A stretch of DNA of 64,000 bases from positions 62,001 to 126,000 of the forward strand of contig JAQGDQ010000468.1 of assembly GCA_030141605.1 (NCBI GenBank), written 5' to 3'. This document shows positions 28,722-38,723 of this stretch, piece after piece; position 1 is the stretch's first letter, and every line of letters starts with the position of its first letter. A model generated the notes under the pieces. It was not told the origin of the DNA. It saw only the letters and a program-made list of their open reading frames with translations, and ran no database searches. This DNA comes from Tubiluchus corallicola. Lineage: Eukaryota; Priapulida; Priapulimorpha; Priapulimorphida; Tubiluchidae. Both the position numbers and the translations under genes were made by a program.

Positions 28722-30212
28722 TTAATTCTTTTTTGGATCACTTTTTCTCTTTCCAAAACAGCGTACCCATCCTACATCAAAATAGTAAGGCAATGCAGAA
28801 CTGCTAACCTGCCCATGAAGAGTTGTAAGTAAATTTATAGAAAAAGTCTCACTAGAAGAAAAATTATTTGCCTGACTATGTATAACCTTTCCATTTACTT
28901 TCCATACAATCGACTTAGAATCCCACTCTATTCTGAAAATATGAAACCTATTAAACCTCAACCCATTCACAAATATATGATTTCTGAACGCATCACTTCC
29001 GACCTCCTTTACAACACCAATACTAAAACCATCTTCATTACTACGAAGTATATCTATCTGCGGAAGACTACTCTTTTTACTTTTTAAAGAAAACGCACTT
29101 GTAACCATTTTACGGGGCTTAAAACGAAGTTTCGCCTCTACTACACCTTCATCTATAGTAAAATTATCCCCTGTACTAACTACTGCCGATGTGTAATCAA
29201 ACTGGCGAGGGACTATCCCCCAAACAGGCACCCAGGCATTTCCTTCAGCCCGCTCCTCTCTCACCACTATTGACATGCCTCCATTATTGAATCTTACATT
29301 TCTCTCTCCATTGAAACATTGCAACTCATCTGCCTGTGATACTACATTCTTAATCATGAACGACTTACCATGCGGACTATCCGTTACCCACACCTTCTCA
29401 TCAAGCTTACCACCATAAAACCCTTCATCTAACAATAACTCCCAGTCTATGGGGAAATACAACTTTCGCACTGTTTCCAGGCGCCTGTATTTCTTCATAA
29501 ACCTTCCAGCATCTAACGCTTTATACTCACGCTCCTGCTTGCACGCTTCTGTTTTTTCATACCTTTTCCCGTCTTTCAGATAAGCAACCCTGTCACTAAA
29601 CTCTTTTGATAAAACTGCCGCCTCCAGTTCTTTAACTTTACTAAGTATATCTAGCGTTAGAACACGCTTATATCTTGCATATGAAGATGACCGTATAAAC
29701 TTATTATAAAACTTAATATCAGAGTCTTTCTGTAACGTACGGTAATCGTTCAGCGCCAAGTACTCATCGGTAGTCTTATACTTCTTTTTACCCGCCAGGC
29801 GAGCACTTGCATTCTCCTCTTTAAACTCCGCGCTATGCACACGCTTATCCAGGTTAAAATACCTCTCCAGCTTTTTACCATTTTCAATGCCTTGAAATCG
29901 TGAAAATGAGGCCGATTTTATAATAGAATAATACCCTCTTATATCTTTCGATTTCTTAAACTCTTTCAGCTCCAACAGCATAGCCTCCTCTTTACTTCCC
30001 TTAAACCGAAGTCCCTGTACCTCCTTTTTATCACGCTGAAACTCTTCAGAATGTATAAGTTTATCCAACTCCCTGAACCGAGCTACCTCAGCCCTCGCAC
30101 TCATCTCTTTCAGTTGACTGCTGGCATTAATAAATCTTTTTCGCTCTATATCTGCCTTTTTAACAGTCCTGTCAAGCCCTAAGCGGTACCTAATCCCTAG
30201 TTTAATAATCAT
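28722..30212 (-). CDS. GH16-fold protein with N-terminal tandem repeats, catalytic residues lost
   Basis: 496 residues, no signal peptide. Residues of about 35-240 hold at least three related units, seen as LDKLIHSEEF, LDKRVHSAEF and LEAAVLSKEF, each followed by a basic, aromatic-rich stretch with (I)IKSASFSRFQG / FIRSSSYARYK. Residues of about 250-490 resemble a concanavalin-like GH16 domain (YGGKLDEKVWVTD, FRIEWDSKSIVWKVNGKVI). The GH16 catalytic signature E-[IV]-D-x-x-E appears as QIDILRS, so both glutamates are missing. It is probably a non-catalytic binding protein. I do not know its role. Confidence 0.65.
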   Translation of the reverse strand: MIIKLGIRYRLGLDRTVKKADIERKRFINASSQLKEMSARAEVARFRELDKLIHSEEFQRDKKEVQGLRFKGSKEEAMLLELKEFKKSKDIRGYYSIIKSASFSRFQGIENGKKLERYFNLDKRVHSAEFKEENASARLAGKKKYKTTDEYLALNDYRTLQKDSDIKFYNKFIRSSSYARYKRVLTLDILSKVKELEAAVLSKEFSDRVAYLKDGKRYEKTEACKQEREYKALDAGRFMKKYRRLETVRKLYFPIDWELLLDEGFYGGKLDEKVWVTDSPHGKSFMIKNVVSQADELQCFNGERNVRFNNGGMSIVVREERAEGNAWVPVWGIVPRQFDYTSAVVSTGDNFTIDEGVVEAKLRFKPRKMVTSAFSLKSKKSSLPQIDILRSNEDGFSIGVVKEVGSDAFRNHIFVNGLRFNRFHIFRIEWDSKSIVWKVNGKVIHSQANNFSSSETFSINLLTTLHGQVSSSALPYYFDVGWVRCFGKRKSDPKKN

Positions 30213-30232
30213 ACTTCTTCACACAAAATTAT

Positions 30233-30300
30233 GAGGCCTGCACAAAACCTCTCTCTTTAATTAACACTTCCGTCAAAACTCTTTTCAAAATCCCCTCCTA
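30233..30300 (-). repeat. MITE-like repeat copy H (right half only)
   Basis: Read on the minus strand, TTTTGACGGAAGTGTTAATTAAAGAGAGAGGTTTTG ends in GCAGGCCTC at 30233. Only the right 66 bp or so are present. It ends 20 bp before the start codon of the GH16-fold gene. Confidence 0.7.
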
Positions 30301-30426
30301 CTTCAGCAAGCTGCGGAATGATACTAGTATTATATAATCGCCCTAAAGATAATCAAAATCACCTGGACACACAGTATGATTGCTCCTAAAAAAGCATTTT
30401 TTAACAAAAAAGTATTTATATTATGT

Positions 30427-32013
30427 TTACCCCCTACCTCTCTTTTTGAGATAGGCGTCCAGATACTTTTGCTGCAACTCATCCGAATCCCCATATTTAT
30501 CTCTTAACTCCTGAAGCTTTTTGTGAAGCTCTTTTCGTACGCCTGCATACTTAGGATCATCATATACGTTCTTCATCTCACTCGGGTCTTCCTGCAGATC
30601 ATAAAGCTCCCACTCATCTATATCATAATAGAAATGCATGAGCTTATAGCGATCGGTAGCAACTCCATAATGGCGTTTAACCATGTGTACAGAAGGATAC
30701 TCATAATATGTATAATAAACAGCATCGCGCCACTCATCCGTAAGCCCCCCTACTAACTTACGAAATGACTCCCCCTGAATATCTTCAGGAATTTCAACAC
30801 CTGCATAATCAAGAAAAGTAGAAGCAAAATCAAGATTTTGTACAAGCTTGTCAATTTTTGTGCCAGCCTTAATCTCTTTTGGATATCGTATTAGCAGTGG
30901 GGTGCGAAACGACTCCTCATACATAAACCGCTTATCATACCACCCGTGTTCACCAAGGTAGAACCCCTGATCTGAAGTATAGACAACAATCGTATTATCA
31001 GCAAGACCGTTTTTCTCTAAATAATCCAAAACCTCTCCAACACCGTCGTCAACAGACTTAATACTGCGCAGGTAATCTTTAATATACCTGTTATACTTCC
31101 ACTTGCTTAGCTCTTTACCTTTCAACCCGGCAGCTTTCATTGCATCGTTCTTTGGTGTATATGCGGCAAGCCAGCTATCCAGCTGATCCTTATTAAACCT
31201 CCGTAGCTCCTTGTGAAAACCGGTACTGTCCCCATTAGGATCTGTGATCATCTTGAAATCGTGACCCCATTGCATATGACCGTCTATTTGCATCTCCTGT
31301 TCCCTCGCAGCACTTCCGCGTCCCGAATAATCATCAAAATAATTAGCCGGAGGATCAAATGTTTTATCATCATAAAGAGTTAGGTATTTAGGGGCAGGCA
31401 TCCAATTTCGGTGCGGCGCTTTCTGATGGTAAAGCAAGCAAAATGGCTTTTCTTTATCTCGTTGCTCATCAAGCCACTTTAAAGTATACTCGGTTGTCAG
31501 TTCAGTGCAGTGACCTTCAATACGTCTCATCTCCCCATTAACAATAAAATCAGGATTATAGTATTGTCCCTGTCCCGGAAGAACCATTGAATAATCGAAG
31601 CCCTGCGGAAGTCCGTTAAGATGTATCTTCCCTATTAAGGCAGTCTCATAACCATTTTTTTGTAGCAGCTTGGGGAAATTATCCTGCCCCCAATCAAAAG
31701 GTTGCATATTATCAACCTTACCATTCACAAAGCTGTGCTTCCCTGTAAGAAGAACTGCGCGGCTGGGTGCACATATAGAGTTGGTAACAGTAGCACGCGT
31801 AAAGATTGCACCCTCGGTAGCCAAACGGTCTATATTCGGCGTATTGTTAAGGCTATATCCATAAGCACTAACAGCCTGATAGGCATGATCGTCACTCATA
31901 ATAAACAGTATATTTGGACGCTGAGGTGGCTTGCCTGAGCACCCATACAAAGCAACTGATAGTAACACAACAAAAATAGGGACAGTGAAAATTTTTCTAC
32001 TTAGACAAATCAT
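30427..32013 (-). CDS. Sulfatase, lipoprotein, probable GlcNAc-6-sulfatase type
   Basis: 528 residues with a lipoprotein signal (SVALYGC, cysteine near residue 25). The sulfatase core is full: PNILFIMSDDHA (metal site), the maturation motif CAPSR with Cys81 (to become formylglycine), LTGKH, GKIHLNG and YTSDQGFYLGEHGW. The overall pattern resembles the bacterial S1 subfamily that acts on N-acetylglucosamine-6-sulfate, which is inference from recollection of the family. Maturation would need an anSME or FGE elsewhere in the genome. It is monocistronic. Confidence 0.88.
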   Translation of the reverse strand: MICLSRKIFTVPIFVVLLSVALYGCSGKPPQRPNILFIMSDDHAYQAVSAYGYSLNNTPNIDRLATEGAIFTRATVTNSICAPSRAVLLTGKHSFVNGKVDNMQPFDWGQDNFPKLLQKNGYETALIGKIHLNGLPQGFDYSMVLPGQGQYYNPDFIVNGEMRRIEGHCTELTTEYTLKWLDEQRDKEKPFCLLYHQKAPHRNWMPAPKYLTLYDDKTFDPPANYFDDYSGRGSAAREQEMQIDGHMQWGHDFKMITDPNGDSTGFHKELRRFNKDQLDSWLAAYTPKNDAMKAAGLKGKELSKWKYNRYIKDYLRSIKSVDDGVGEVLDYLEKNGLADNTIVVYTSDQGFYLGEHGWYDKRFMYEESFRTPLLIRYPKEIKAGTKIDKLVQNLDFASTFLDYAGVEIPEDIQGESFRKLVGGLTDEWRDAVYYTYYEYPSVHMVKRHYGVATDRYKLMHFYYDIDEWELYDLQEDPSEMKNVYDDPKYAGVRKELHKKLQELRDKYGDSDELQQKYLDAYLKKRGRG

Positions 32014-32135
32014 GCTAAATGGTTTTTATATTTAAATAAGAGCCTTTAATTGTGCAAAATATTTATTTTTTTCAAGTTTACATTAAGTTTTCCTAATAAT
32101 TGTTGCTAAAAATCGACATGTTAGGTACTAGATAT

Positions 32136-32143
32136 TATATTTG
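32136..32143 (+). promoter_or_regulatory. Candidate -7 element before DUF456 gene
   Basis: TATATTTG at 32136-32143 fits the consensus. Repeat copy I lies between this site and the gene at 32402. The rest of 32014-32234 holds nothing recognisable. Confidence 0.4.
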
Positions 32144-32234
32144 CAACAATATCAGAGCATGTCACACAATTATAGAAATTTACACAATCCTTGCGATCCT
32201 TGCGAACAGAACTGTATAAATCAAAACATATAAA

Positions 32235-32370
32235 GAAGTTTTTGCAAGACGAAAAAATTGACTTGCACTGAAAAGAATCAACGAAAACTCTCAGCCTGCT
32301 TACGAATAAAGAGTTTAAAAAGTATTTTCACGAAAATATTAACTAAAAAGAAGAGTTTTGCAAAGACCTC
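32235..32370 (+). repeat. MITE-like repeat copy I
   Basis: 136 bp with both ends well kept. The left end GAAGTTTTTGCAAGACG and the right end AGTTTTGCAAAGACCTC pair as an inverted repeat of about 13 bp with one or two mismatches. The core keeps CACGAAAATATTAACTAAAA. It ends 31 bp before the DUF456 ATG. Confidence 0.85.
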
Positions 32371-32401
32371 GGAATATTTCTTATAACTTTTAAATAACTC
32401 C

Positions 32402-32884
32402 ATGGATATTTTCTTAATTATTTTTAGCGGACTATTGGTGCTAACGGGGCTAGCAGGCTGTATAGTACCCATAGTTCCCGGGCCTCCGCTTTCGTATGTC
32501 GGGCTTTTACTTCTGCATTTCACTCAAAGGTTTAGCTTTTCATGGAACTTTCTTGTCCTGTGGGCGTTTATAGTTATTGCTGTAACTATTTTTGACTATA
32601 TAGTTCCTGCTTGGGGGACAAAAAAGTTTGGAGGTAGCAAGTACGGCATATGGGGAGCTATTGCGGGCTTATTAATCGGCCTGCCTTTTGCGCCTATAGG
32701 GCTATTGCTCGGCCCGTTTGTCGGTGCTGTAGCCGGAGAGTTGATTGGGGGCAGAAAGAGCTCGAAAGAGGCTTTAAAAGCCGGGACTGGAGCATTTATT
32801 GGAGTTATTAGCGGAACAATAATTAAGCTGGTCACCTCAGGAGCAATAGCTTTCTATTTTATTATCAAGCTCGCTTTGGGATAA
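32402..32884 (+). CDS. DUF456 family membrane protein
   Basis: 160 residues with about four membrane segments and glycine-rich turns (GLLVLTGLAGCIVPIVPGPP, GIWGAIAGLLIGLPFAPIG, LLGPFVGAVAGELIGG). The pattern matches DUF456, small inner-membrane proteins of unknown function. It is monocistronic. Confidence 0.83.
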   Translation: MDIFLIIFSGLLVLTGLAGCIVPIVPGPPLSYVGLLLLHFTQRFSFSWNFLVLWAFIVIAVTIFDYIVPAWGTKKFGGSKYGIWGAIAGLLIGLPFAPIGLLLGPFVGAVAGELIGGRKSSKEALKAGTGAFIGVISGTIIKLVTSGAIAFYFIIKLALG

Positions 32885-33016
32885 GGCCTGTAGCTGGTAA
32901 AATAATTCCAGCCTGGCTTTCCAGGTATAAATATCCTAAATTAGAATTATTCTACTTTTAAGCAAAATAACTTGTACATTGTGCACTGAAAATAAAATAT
33001 AACACTTGTCGAAGTC

Positions 33017-34195
33017 ATGAAAAAAATAATTATTTTTTCTTTTTTATTGTTATTAGGACTTGCTCTATCTCAAGTACTACCTTTACTGTTTGGAGGTGTA
33101 TACCATCATATTAACCACTTGCTCAGCTTTATTATGTTTGTTGCTTTATCTTATATAATGATAAATGTAGGACTTGAGTTCGAAATAGAGCGCACAAAAA
33201 TTAAAAGCTATGGCTATGACTATGTTGTAGCAATGACCACTGCTGCTTTTCCCTGGATATTTGTAACCATTTACTTCTTATTTTTGCTGCCGGGAGAGGG
33301 TAGTTTTTCTAACTGGGACTCATGGAAAGAAACATTGCTGCTGGGAAGGTTTGCTGCTCCTACATCTGCAGGAGTTCTATTTACAATGTTAGCTGCTGCG
33401 GGGCTGGCAGAAACATGGATGTTTCGAAAAGCTAGAGTACTAGCTATCTTCGATGACTTAGACACAGTGCTGCTAATGATACCACTGCAGATCATAATGA
33501 TAGGCATGGTGTGGCAGCTCTCTGTTGTATTGATTGTAGTCTCCTTATTGCTGGTGGTAGCATGGAAAAGAATGAACAGAGTTGCAATACCTCATTCGTG
33601 GGGCTGGTTAGTCACATACTCATTCTTAATAACGATTATCTGTGAGGGCGTACATATTCTCACAATGGCAGGACCGGATTCAGCCTCTATTCATATAGAA
33701 ATTCTTATGCCTGCTTTTGTGCTCGGAATTGTTATGAAATGCCCACACCATAATGAATCCCCATCCAAAGTAAAGGCATCATTAGTTATCTCCTGTATCT
33801 TTATGTTACTGGTGGGAATTAGTATGCCGCAGTTTACCAGCCTGGATGACCTGTCATTAACCTCCAATACAATTACAGCATCCCAACCTATGATGAGCTG
33901 GGGAGAAATTGCTTTTCATGTATTTATGATTACTATCCTATCTAATATAGGAAAATCATTCCCTGTATTTTGTTACAGAAGACACACAGTATATGAAAGA
34001 GTAGCCTTATCTATCAGCATGTTTGCCAGGGGTGAAGTAGGGGCAGGTGTTTTAATGATAGCATTAAACTATAATCTGGGAGGGCCCATTTTAATAATAG
34101 CAGTGTTAAGCCTTACTGTAAACCTGGTAATGACAGGCCTGTTTATTGTTGCAGTACAAAAACTACTTGTAAAAAGTCAAAAAGTGTCGAAATAG
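33017..34195 (+). CDS. Cation:proton antiporter-like membrane protein
   Basis: 392 residues with about 11-12 membrane segments. It looks like a sodium/hydrogen exchanger of the CPA class: YIMINVGLEFE near residue 50, RFAAPTSAGVLFTMLAAAG, and RKARVLAIFDDLDTVLLM, where the paired aspartates may be the ion-binding site. The C-terminus holds GEIAFHVFMITILSNIGKSFPVF and ARGEVGAGVLMIALNY. It is single, with the ion not predictable. Confidence 0.8.
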   Translation: MKKIIIFSFLLLLGLALSQVLPLLFGGVYHHINHLLSFIMFVALSYIMINVGLEFEIERTKIKSYGYDYVVAMTTAAFPWIFVTIYFLFLLPGEGSFSNWDSWKETLLLGRFAAPTSAGVLFTMLAAAGLAETWMFRKARVLAIFDDLDTVLLMIPLQIIMIGMVWQLSVVLIVVSLLLVVAWKRMNRVAIPHSWGWLVTYSFLITIICEGVHILTMAGPDSASIHIEILMPAFVLGIVMKCPHHNESPSKVKASLVISCIFMLLVGISMPQFTSLDDLSLTSNTITASQPMMSWGEIAFHVFMITILSNIGKSFPVFCYRRHTVYERVALSISMFARGEVGAGVLMIALNYNLGGPILIIAVLSLTVNLVMTGLFIVAVQKLLVKSQKVSK

Positions 34196-34298
34196 TAATG
34201 GTAGTGTAGCAATCTTTACACTCGTGCTTCAGAATATCTACCGATATGCCCTCATACACCGGTAAAAAAACTGTGCTTTCATCGGGCCTCCTTCAGCC

Positions 34299-34320
34299 TG
34301 AAGCAAAATATTTTGCTTCA
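34299..34320. terminator. Perfect 22-bp palindrome between convergent genes
   Basis: TGAAGCAAAATATTTTGCTTCA reads identically on both strands. It sits between the antiporter (+) and lytic transglycosylase (-) stops. No long T-run follows, so it may be a weak bidirectional terminator or a protein-binding site. Confidence 0.5.
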
Positions 34321-34403
34321 TAAAAAGCATAGTGTACTAAAGACTTCATCTTACAAAGGGCTCTAAATACTTAACCCTTTTTTGCATGCACTAAAAAGAA
34401 GGC

Positions 34404-35912
34404 TTACGTTCTTGAGGGAATTTTCAGCCTCTGGCCAGGGTATATTTTCTCCGTATATCCTATATTATTAGCTTTCATAATATCATCGTTAGAAACTCCA
34501 GGAAATTTTCTGGCGATTGTCCACAGGCTTTCGCCTTTCTTCACGACATACACTATGTAGCCATCATACTCAGCTTTATCAACACTCTGCGATGATACAG
34601 TTACCACCCCTTTGGAACCGGACTGTTTTTCTGCAAATGACATCTCATTAAGTTTTCTATAGCGCTCTCCTTGCCCCTTAGGCACATATATTACCAGCTT
34701 CTGGCCAACCCTTATAAGGTTACCGGTATTGTTCCAGTACCGAATATCAAAAGCCTGTACATTAAACCACTCTGCAATGAACCCTATGTTGTCACCAGAC
34801 TTCACTGTATACAACACCTTATCCCCTTCCCCTTCTATTGCGCGACCACCAGTCTTTCTACTGTTGCTGGGTGTGGCTATTTTATTGTCCGGGAAATATT
34901 TTTCCCTATTATATGCATACACCTCCTTTTCGTAATCAATAAACTGAGACACCTTTTGAGTGGGAAGTATCAATGCATAAGGCTTCCCCTTTTTTGCTGG
35001 TATAATATTTCGCCAGTATTGAGGATTTAAACGGGTTAACTCATTACTATCAATATCAAGAATTGCACTCAGCTGATCAAAATGTAGATAGTCCTGTACA
35101 TGAAGTGTATCAACAACGATATTAAAATTTGGTGTATCAGGCACCAGGTGATGCTCTTTTGCATAATGCATAGCGTAGCTGGCCGCAGTAAATGCCGGCA
35201 CATAAGTACGTGTTTCAGAGGGAAGAAAACGATAAATATCCCAATAGTTTCTCACTCCTCCTGATCGCCGGATCGCTTTGTTTACATTTCCCGGACCGCA
35301 GTTATATGCTGCAATCACCAATGGCCAGTCTTTATACATTTTATACAAATCCCGCAAGTACCTTACAGCAGCATCTGTAGACTTTATAGGATCGCGGCGC
35401 TCATCAACAAACGATGTTATCTCTAATCCATACTCTTTACCGGTGCGATACATAAACTGCCAAAGCCCACACGCCCCAGCTCTTGACGTAGCCTTCTCAT
35501 TTAACGCGGACTCAATTATTGCCATATACTTTAGCTCCAATGGCATTTCATACCTATCCAATATCTCTTCAAAAATCGGAAAATAGTAGTCTGCAAGGCC
35601 CAGCATAGAAGAAACCTGCTTGCGCCCTTTTTCCTTTATAGTATAATGATGAATTAGCTTCTTAACTGTAGAATTAAAGGAGAGATCAACATATGAATCC
35701 ATAGCCTCCAGCCTTTTTTTGTATACGGAATCAGACAGCAGGTGCATTAAGGAATCAGGCGGTGCATAGTCCGAGGCAGCCTTAGACACAGGAACAGATT
35801 GAAACTCGTTAAAACCTACCCCCTGCTGACAATACCCCTTTGCAGACAACTCAAACAGTCCGCACACTATCAGGGTACATATTAGTGCACATAACTTACA
35901 CCTTATACTCAT
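34404..35912 (-). CDS. mltD: Membrane-bound lytic murein transglycosylase D-like, two LysM domains
   Basis: The start at 35912 (MSIRCKLCALICTLIVCG) is chosen because it opens a signal peptide; in-frame starts extend to 35993. About 502 residues. The SLT domain has the catalytic glutamate in AIIESALNEKATSRAGACGLWQF region, followed by YNCGPGNVNKAI. Two LysM units follow: YTVKSGDNIGFIAEWF at about 385-400 and VYVVKKGESLWTIARKF near the C-terminus. It cleaves peptidoglycan glycan strands with 1,6-anhydro ends. The order parA-parB-DUF5683-mltD is conserved in the group. Confidence 0.92.
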   Translation of the reverse strand: MSIRCKLCALICTLIVCGLFELSAKGYCQQGVGFNEFQSVPVSKAASDYAPPDSLMHLLSDSVYKKRLEAMDSYVDLSFNSTVKKLIHHYTIKEKGRKQVSSMLGLADYYFPIFEEILDRYEMPLELKYMAIIESALNEKATSRAGACGLWQFMYRTGKEYGLEITSFVDERRDPIKSTDAAVRYLRDLYKMYKDWPLVIAAYNCGPGNVNKAIRRSGGVRNYWDIYRFLPSETRTYVPAFTAASYAMHYAKEHHLVPDTPNFNIVVDTLHVQDYLHFDQLSAILDIDSNELTRLNPQYWRNIIPAKKGKPYALILPTQKVSQFIDYEKEVYAYNREKYFPDNKIATPSNSRKTGGRAIEGEGDKVLYTVKSGDNIGFIAEWFNVQAFDIRYWNNTGNLIRVGQKLVIYVPKGQGERYRKLNEMSFAEKQSGSKGVVTVSSQSVDKAEYDGYIVYVVKKGESLWTIARKFPGVSNDDIMKANNIGYTEKIYPGQRLKIPSRT

Positions 35913-36131
35913 TACGATGAAAAATTTATACATTAATCTTTTTTTATATATCATCACTGCTCCTGCCATTAAATTGAGGACATTACAAAACACACCCTCG
36001 GGTTACCTATTATCTCTTCTCTTAAGCCTCCTTTAGAATCATAACTTTATGCTAACACGATGTAGACTTTCACCTAACTTTTATCTACCTGAAACAAAAC
36101 CCTTCGCATTGCAAAAACGCTACAGTAAAAA

Positions 36132-36788
36132 TTAAAACCTAATTTTCAATCTTAGACCCGCAGGCTGCTGGTTACTCCATAAATCAATTGGTACCGGTTC
36201 AATTCTCATAGTTAGCCCGTCACTAACATCATAATCCATAAGATTTGCATCTACACTGGCATCAATTATTGTAAGTATATGTAGCACAATCATTCCGATT
36301 ACGTTATAGTCTCTATTCCGCCGAAAATAGTCTTTACTTCTCTCCAGTGACTCCTTAACATGGTCAAAATGTCGCTGCTGAGTCAAATCTATTGACGGAT
36401 TATTAAGAAATTCATTTAAAAAATCTATTTCACTCTGTGGCATCTCTTCCGGGCCAGCATATTGTGACATTGTTCGAAATGCCTCAAAATACTTATTATA
36501 GAAGTTGTTGTTCCACCCAAATCCGTAGATTAGTCCAGCATACCCTCCGTATATGATAGGAAGCTTCCAGTACTTGTTGTTGTATATCTGTCCACCTCCC
36601 GGAAACAGCGCCGAGTACAATGATGCTTTCTTTGGAGATGGTAGTTCAGAAGTGCTGGTTACTGAGGGAATCAGCACTGTCACACTATCGCCATTTTCCT
36701 GGCTGCCCTGTGCTGAAGAAAAGATGCAACACAGCAACATGCAAGACAGTACTAAAACTCCGACTAACAACTTTTTTGTGGTACCCAC
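36132..36788 (-). CDS. DUF5683 domain-containing protein
   Basis: 218 residues with a signal peptide ending near IFSSAQG. The body has KASLYSALFPGGGQIYNNKYWKLPIIYG, the DUF5683 signature, then membrane or barrel-like segments. Its function is unknown, but its fixed place between parB and mltD suggests an envelope or division link. It starts 10 bp after the parB stop, so it belongs to the same operon. Confidence 0.85.
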   Translation of the reverse strand: MGTTKKLLVGVLVLSCMLLCCIFSSAQGSQENGDSVTVLIPSVTSTSELPSPKKASLYSALFPGGGQIYNNKYWKLPIIYGGYAGLIYGFGWNNNFYNKYFEAFRTMSQYAGPEEMPQSEIDFLNEFLNNPSIDLTQQRHFDHVKESLERSKDYFRRNRDYNVIGMIVLHILTIIDASVDANLMDYDVSDGLTMRIEPVPIDLWSNQQPAGLRLKIRF

Positions 36789-36798
36789 AAGAACAAAT

Positions 36799-37680
36799 TT
36801 ACGAATTCAATCGGTCAAAAATACCAATAATTCTTTCTAATTCATTAGTGTCGCTGAATGAAATCATAATCTTGCCTTTGCCACTGTTGTTGATCCTAAA
36901 ATCAACACTTGTACTAAAGTGTTTCTCCAGATGATTTTTTAAAATATGATACTCCTTGGGTATTTTTACCCCAGCCTTCTGAAGCTTACCCTCTATCTCA
37001 TTCCCAAGGCTAGTGCGGCGAACTAGTTCTTCAGTTTTTCTTACCGATAGATCTTCCCGCTCTATCTGCCTGCATATCTTTATTTGTGTGTCGTGATCGG
37101 TAATATTAATCAAAGATTTTGCGTGCCCCATACTAATTTTTTGTTCACGAATTGCTTTTTGTATGGTAGCAGGCAGCTTTAGTAATCTTATATAATTTGA
37201 AATTGTTGAGCGTCTTTTACCTACTTTATCGCTCAGACTTTCCTGGGTTAACTGGCACTCGTCAATCAATCTTTGGTAGCTGAGAGCCACCTCAATAGCG
37301 TCAAGATCCTCTCTTTGCACATTCTCTACAAGAGCCAGCTCAAGCATCTCGTCATCACCGGCTTCACGTATGAAAGCGGGGATCTTTTTCAACCCAACCT
37401 CCTTTGCTGCACGAATACGACGCTCCCCTGCAATTATCTGAAACTTACCTCCGTCCAGCTTCCTAAGGGTTATAGGCTGGATAATCCCATTCTCTTTTAT
37501 AGAAGTTGCCAATTCTGCCAGCGCTTCTCTATCAAAATTGATACGTGGCTGATATGGGTTAGCTTCAATTTCCGAAATACTTATTTCGTTTGACATAGAG
37601 GCCTTCGCTGATTCTTTTGCATTATCTGCATTATCAATCAGAGCTCCAAGCCCTCTTCCTAGTGCGTTACGTTTTGCCAT
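36799..37680 (-). CDS. parB: ParB/Spo0J chromosome partition protein
   Basis: 293 residues. The N-terminal ParB CTPase fold has ANPYQPRINFDREALAELATSI, the ITLRKLDGGKFQIIAGERRIRAAKEVG stretch (GERR box) and the DNA-binding helix-turn-helix region VGKRRSTISNYIRLLKLP. It ends in a C-terminal dimerisation segment. With ParA it segregates the chromosome by loading at parS sites. I looked for a canonical parS near it and saw none. It is 31 bp downstream of parA. Confidence 0.96.
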   Translation of the reverse strand: MAKRNALGRGLGALIDNADNAKESAKASMSNEISISEIEANPYQPRINFDREALAELATSIKENGIIQPITLRKLDGGKFQIIAGERRIRAAKEVGLKKIPAFIREAGDDEMLELALVENVQREDLDAIEVALSYQRLIDECQLTQESLSDKVGKRRSTISNYIRLLKLPATIQKAIREQKISMGHAKSLINITDHDTQIKICRQIEREDLSVRKTEELVRRTSLGNEIEGKLQKAGVKIPKEYHILKNHLEKHFSTSVDFRINNSGKGKIMISFSDTNELERIIGIFDRLNS

Positions 37681-37711
37681 AGCCTAAAAAGATTTAGCAA
37701 ACTGTTACTTA

Positions 37712-38509
37712 TTATTTGACAGCCTCTCTCTTTTTCGATTTATCTTTATTATAATTCTCAATTAACTCCTTAGCTACATTCAGGTAGTTGACCGACCCTT
37801 TCGATCCCGCATCATATTCGATCGCCGGAACTCCGTAACTGGGAGCTTCAGACAGACGAATATTGCGTGACACCACAGTGCTAAAAACCATCTCCTGGAA
37901 ATGCTTTTTAACCTCCTCATACACTTGGTTAGATAAATTCAACCGAGAGTCGTACATAGTCAGCAAAAAACCCTCAATTGCCAGCCTAGTGTTCAGATGC
38001 TCCTGAATAATCTTTATTGTATTTAGTAGCTTCCCAAGACCCTCCAGTGCAAAATATTCACACTGCACAGGTATTATTACAGAATCGGCCGCTGTAAGCA
38101 CATTTACTGTAATGAGCCCCAGTGAGGGGGAGCAGTCAATAAAAATAAAATCGTAATTCTCTCTGACCTTTGATAAAGTTTTTTCTAAAACCCTCTCCCT
38201 GTCAGGAATATTTAATATTTCTATCTCCGCGCCTACCAAATCAATATGAGAAGGAAGAATATCAAGATTTTCTGTTTTTGTTTTCAATATAACCTTGTCC
38301 GGGTCTGTATTATCAATGATACACTCGTAAATACTACTCTCAATATTACGAGTATCCACCCCCAGTCCGGATGTTGCATTGGCCTGAGGATCAGCATCAA
38401 TAATCAATATTTTATACTCCAGAATAGCCAGACTGGCAGCTAGATTGATGGCAGTAGTGGTTTTTCCAACACCCCCCTTTTGATTTGCAATAGCAATTAT
38501 CTTTCCCAT
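37712..38509 (-). CDS. parA: ParA/Soj partition ATPase
   Basis: 265 residues. Deviant Walker A motif KGGVGKTT at residues 11-18, Walker A' region [13 protein letters not shown], and Walker [17 protein letters not shown]. It is the ATPase partner of ParB. It heads the operon parA-parB-DUF5683-mltD. Its start faces repeat copy J across a divergent gap with mqnA. Confidence 0.96.
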   Translation of the reverse strand: MGKIIAIANQKGGVGKTTTAINLAASLAILEYKILIIDADPQANATSGLGVDTRNIESSIYECIIDNTDPDKVILKTKTENLDILPSHIDLVGAEIEILNIPDRERVLEKTLSKVRENYDFIFIDCSPSLGLITVNVLTAADSVIIPVQCEYFALEGLGKLLNTIKIIQEHLNTRLAIEGFLLTMYDSRLNLSNQVYEEVKKHFQEMVFSTVVSRNIRLSEAPSYGVPAIEYDAGSKGSVNYLNVAKELIENYNKDKSKKREAVK

Positions 38510-38723
38510 ATATTTACACCCTGATTTAAAAATATTCTGGACAAAAATAACATTTAATAACGAAACGGGTTACTCATATTTATTTTTCGTCTGAAAGTAA
38601 GTGTTGATAACTATCACGTTTTTAACATTTCCAAGCCTCAATACCATTTTACAACTACTATAATTAATTGTTTCTCAGCCATAGCGAACTTAGCATTACC
38701 ATGCAAAAAGTTGATAAAATTAT

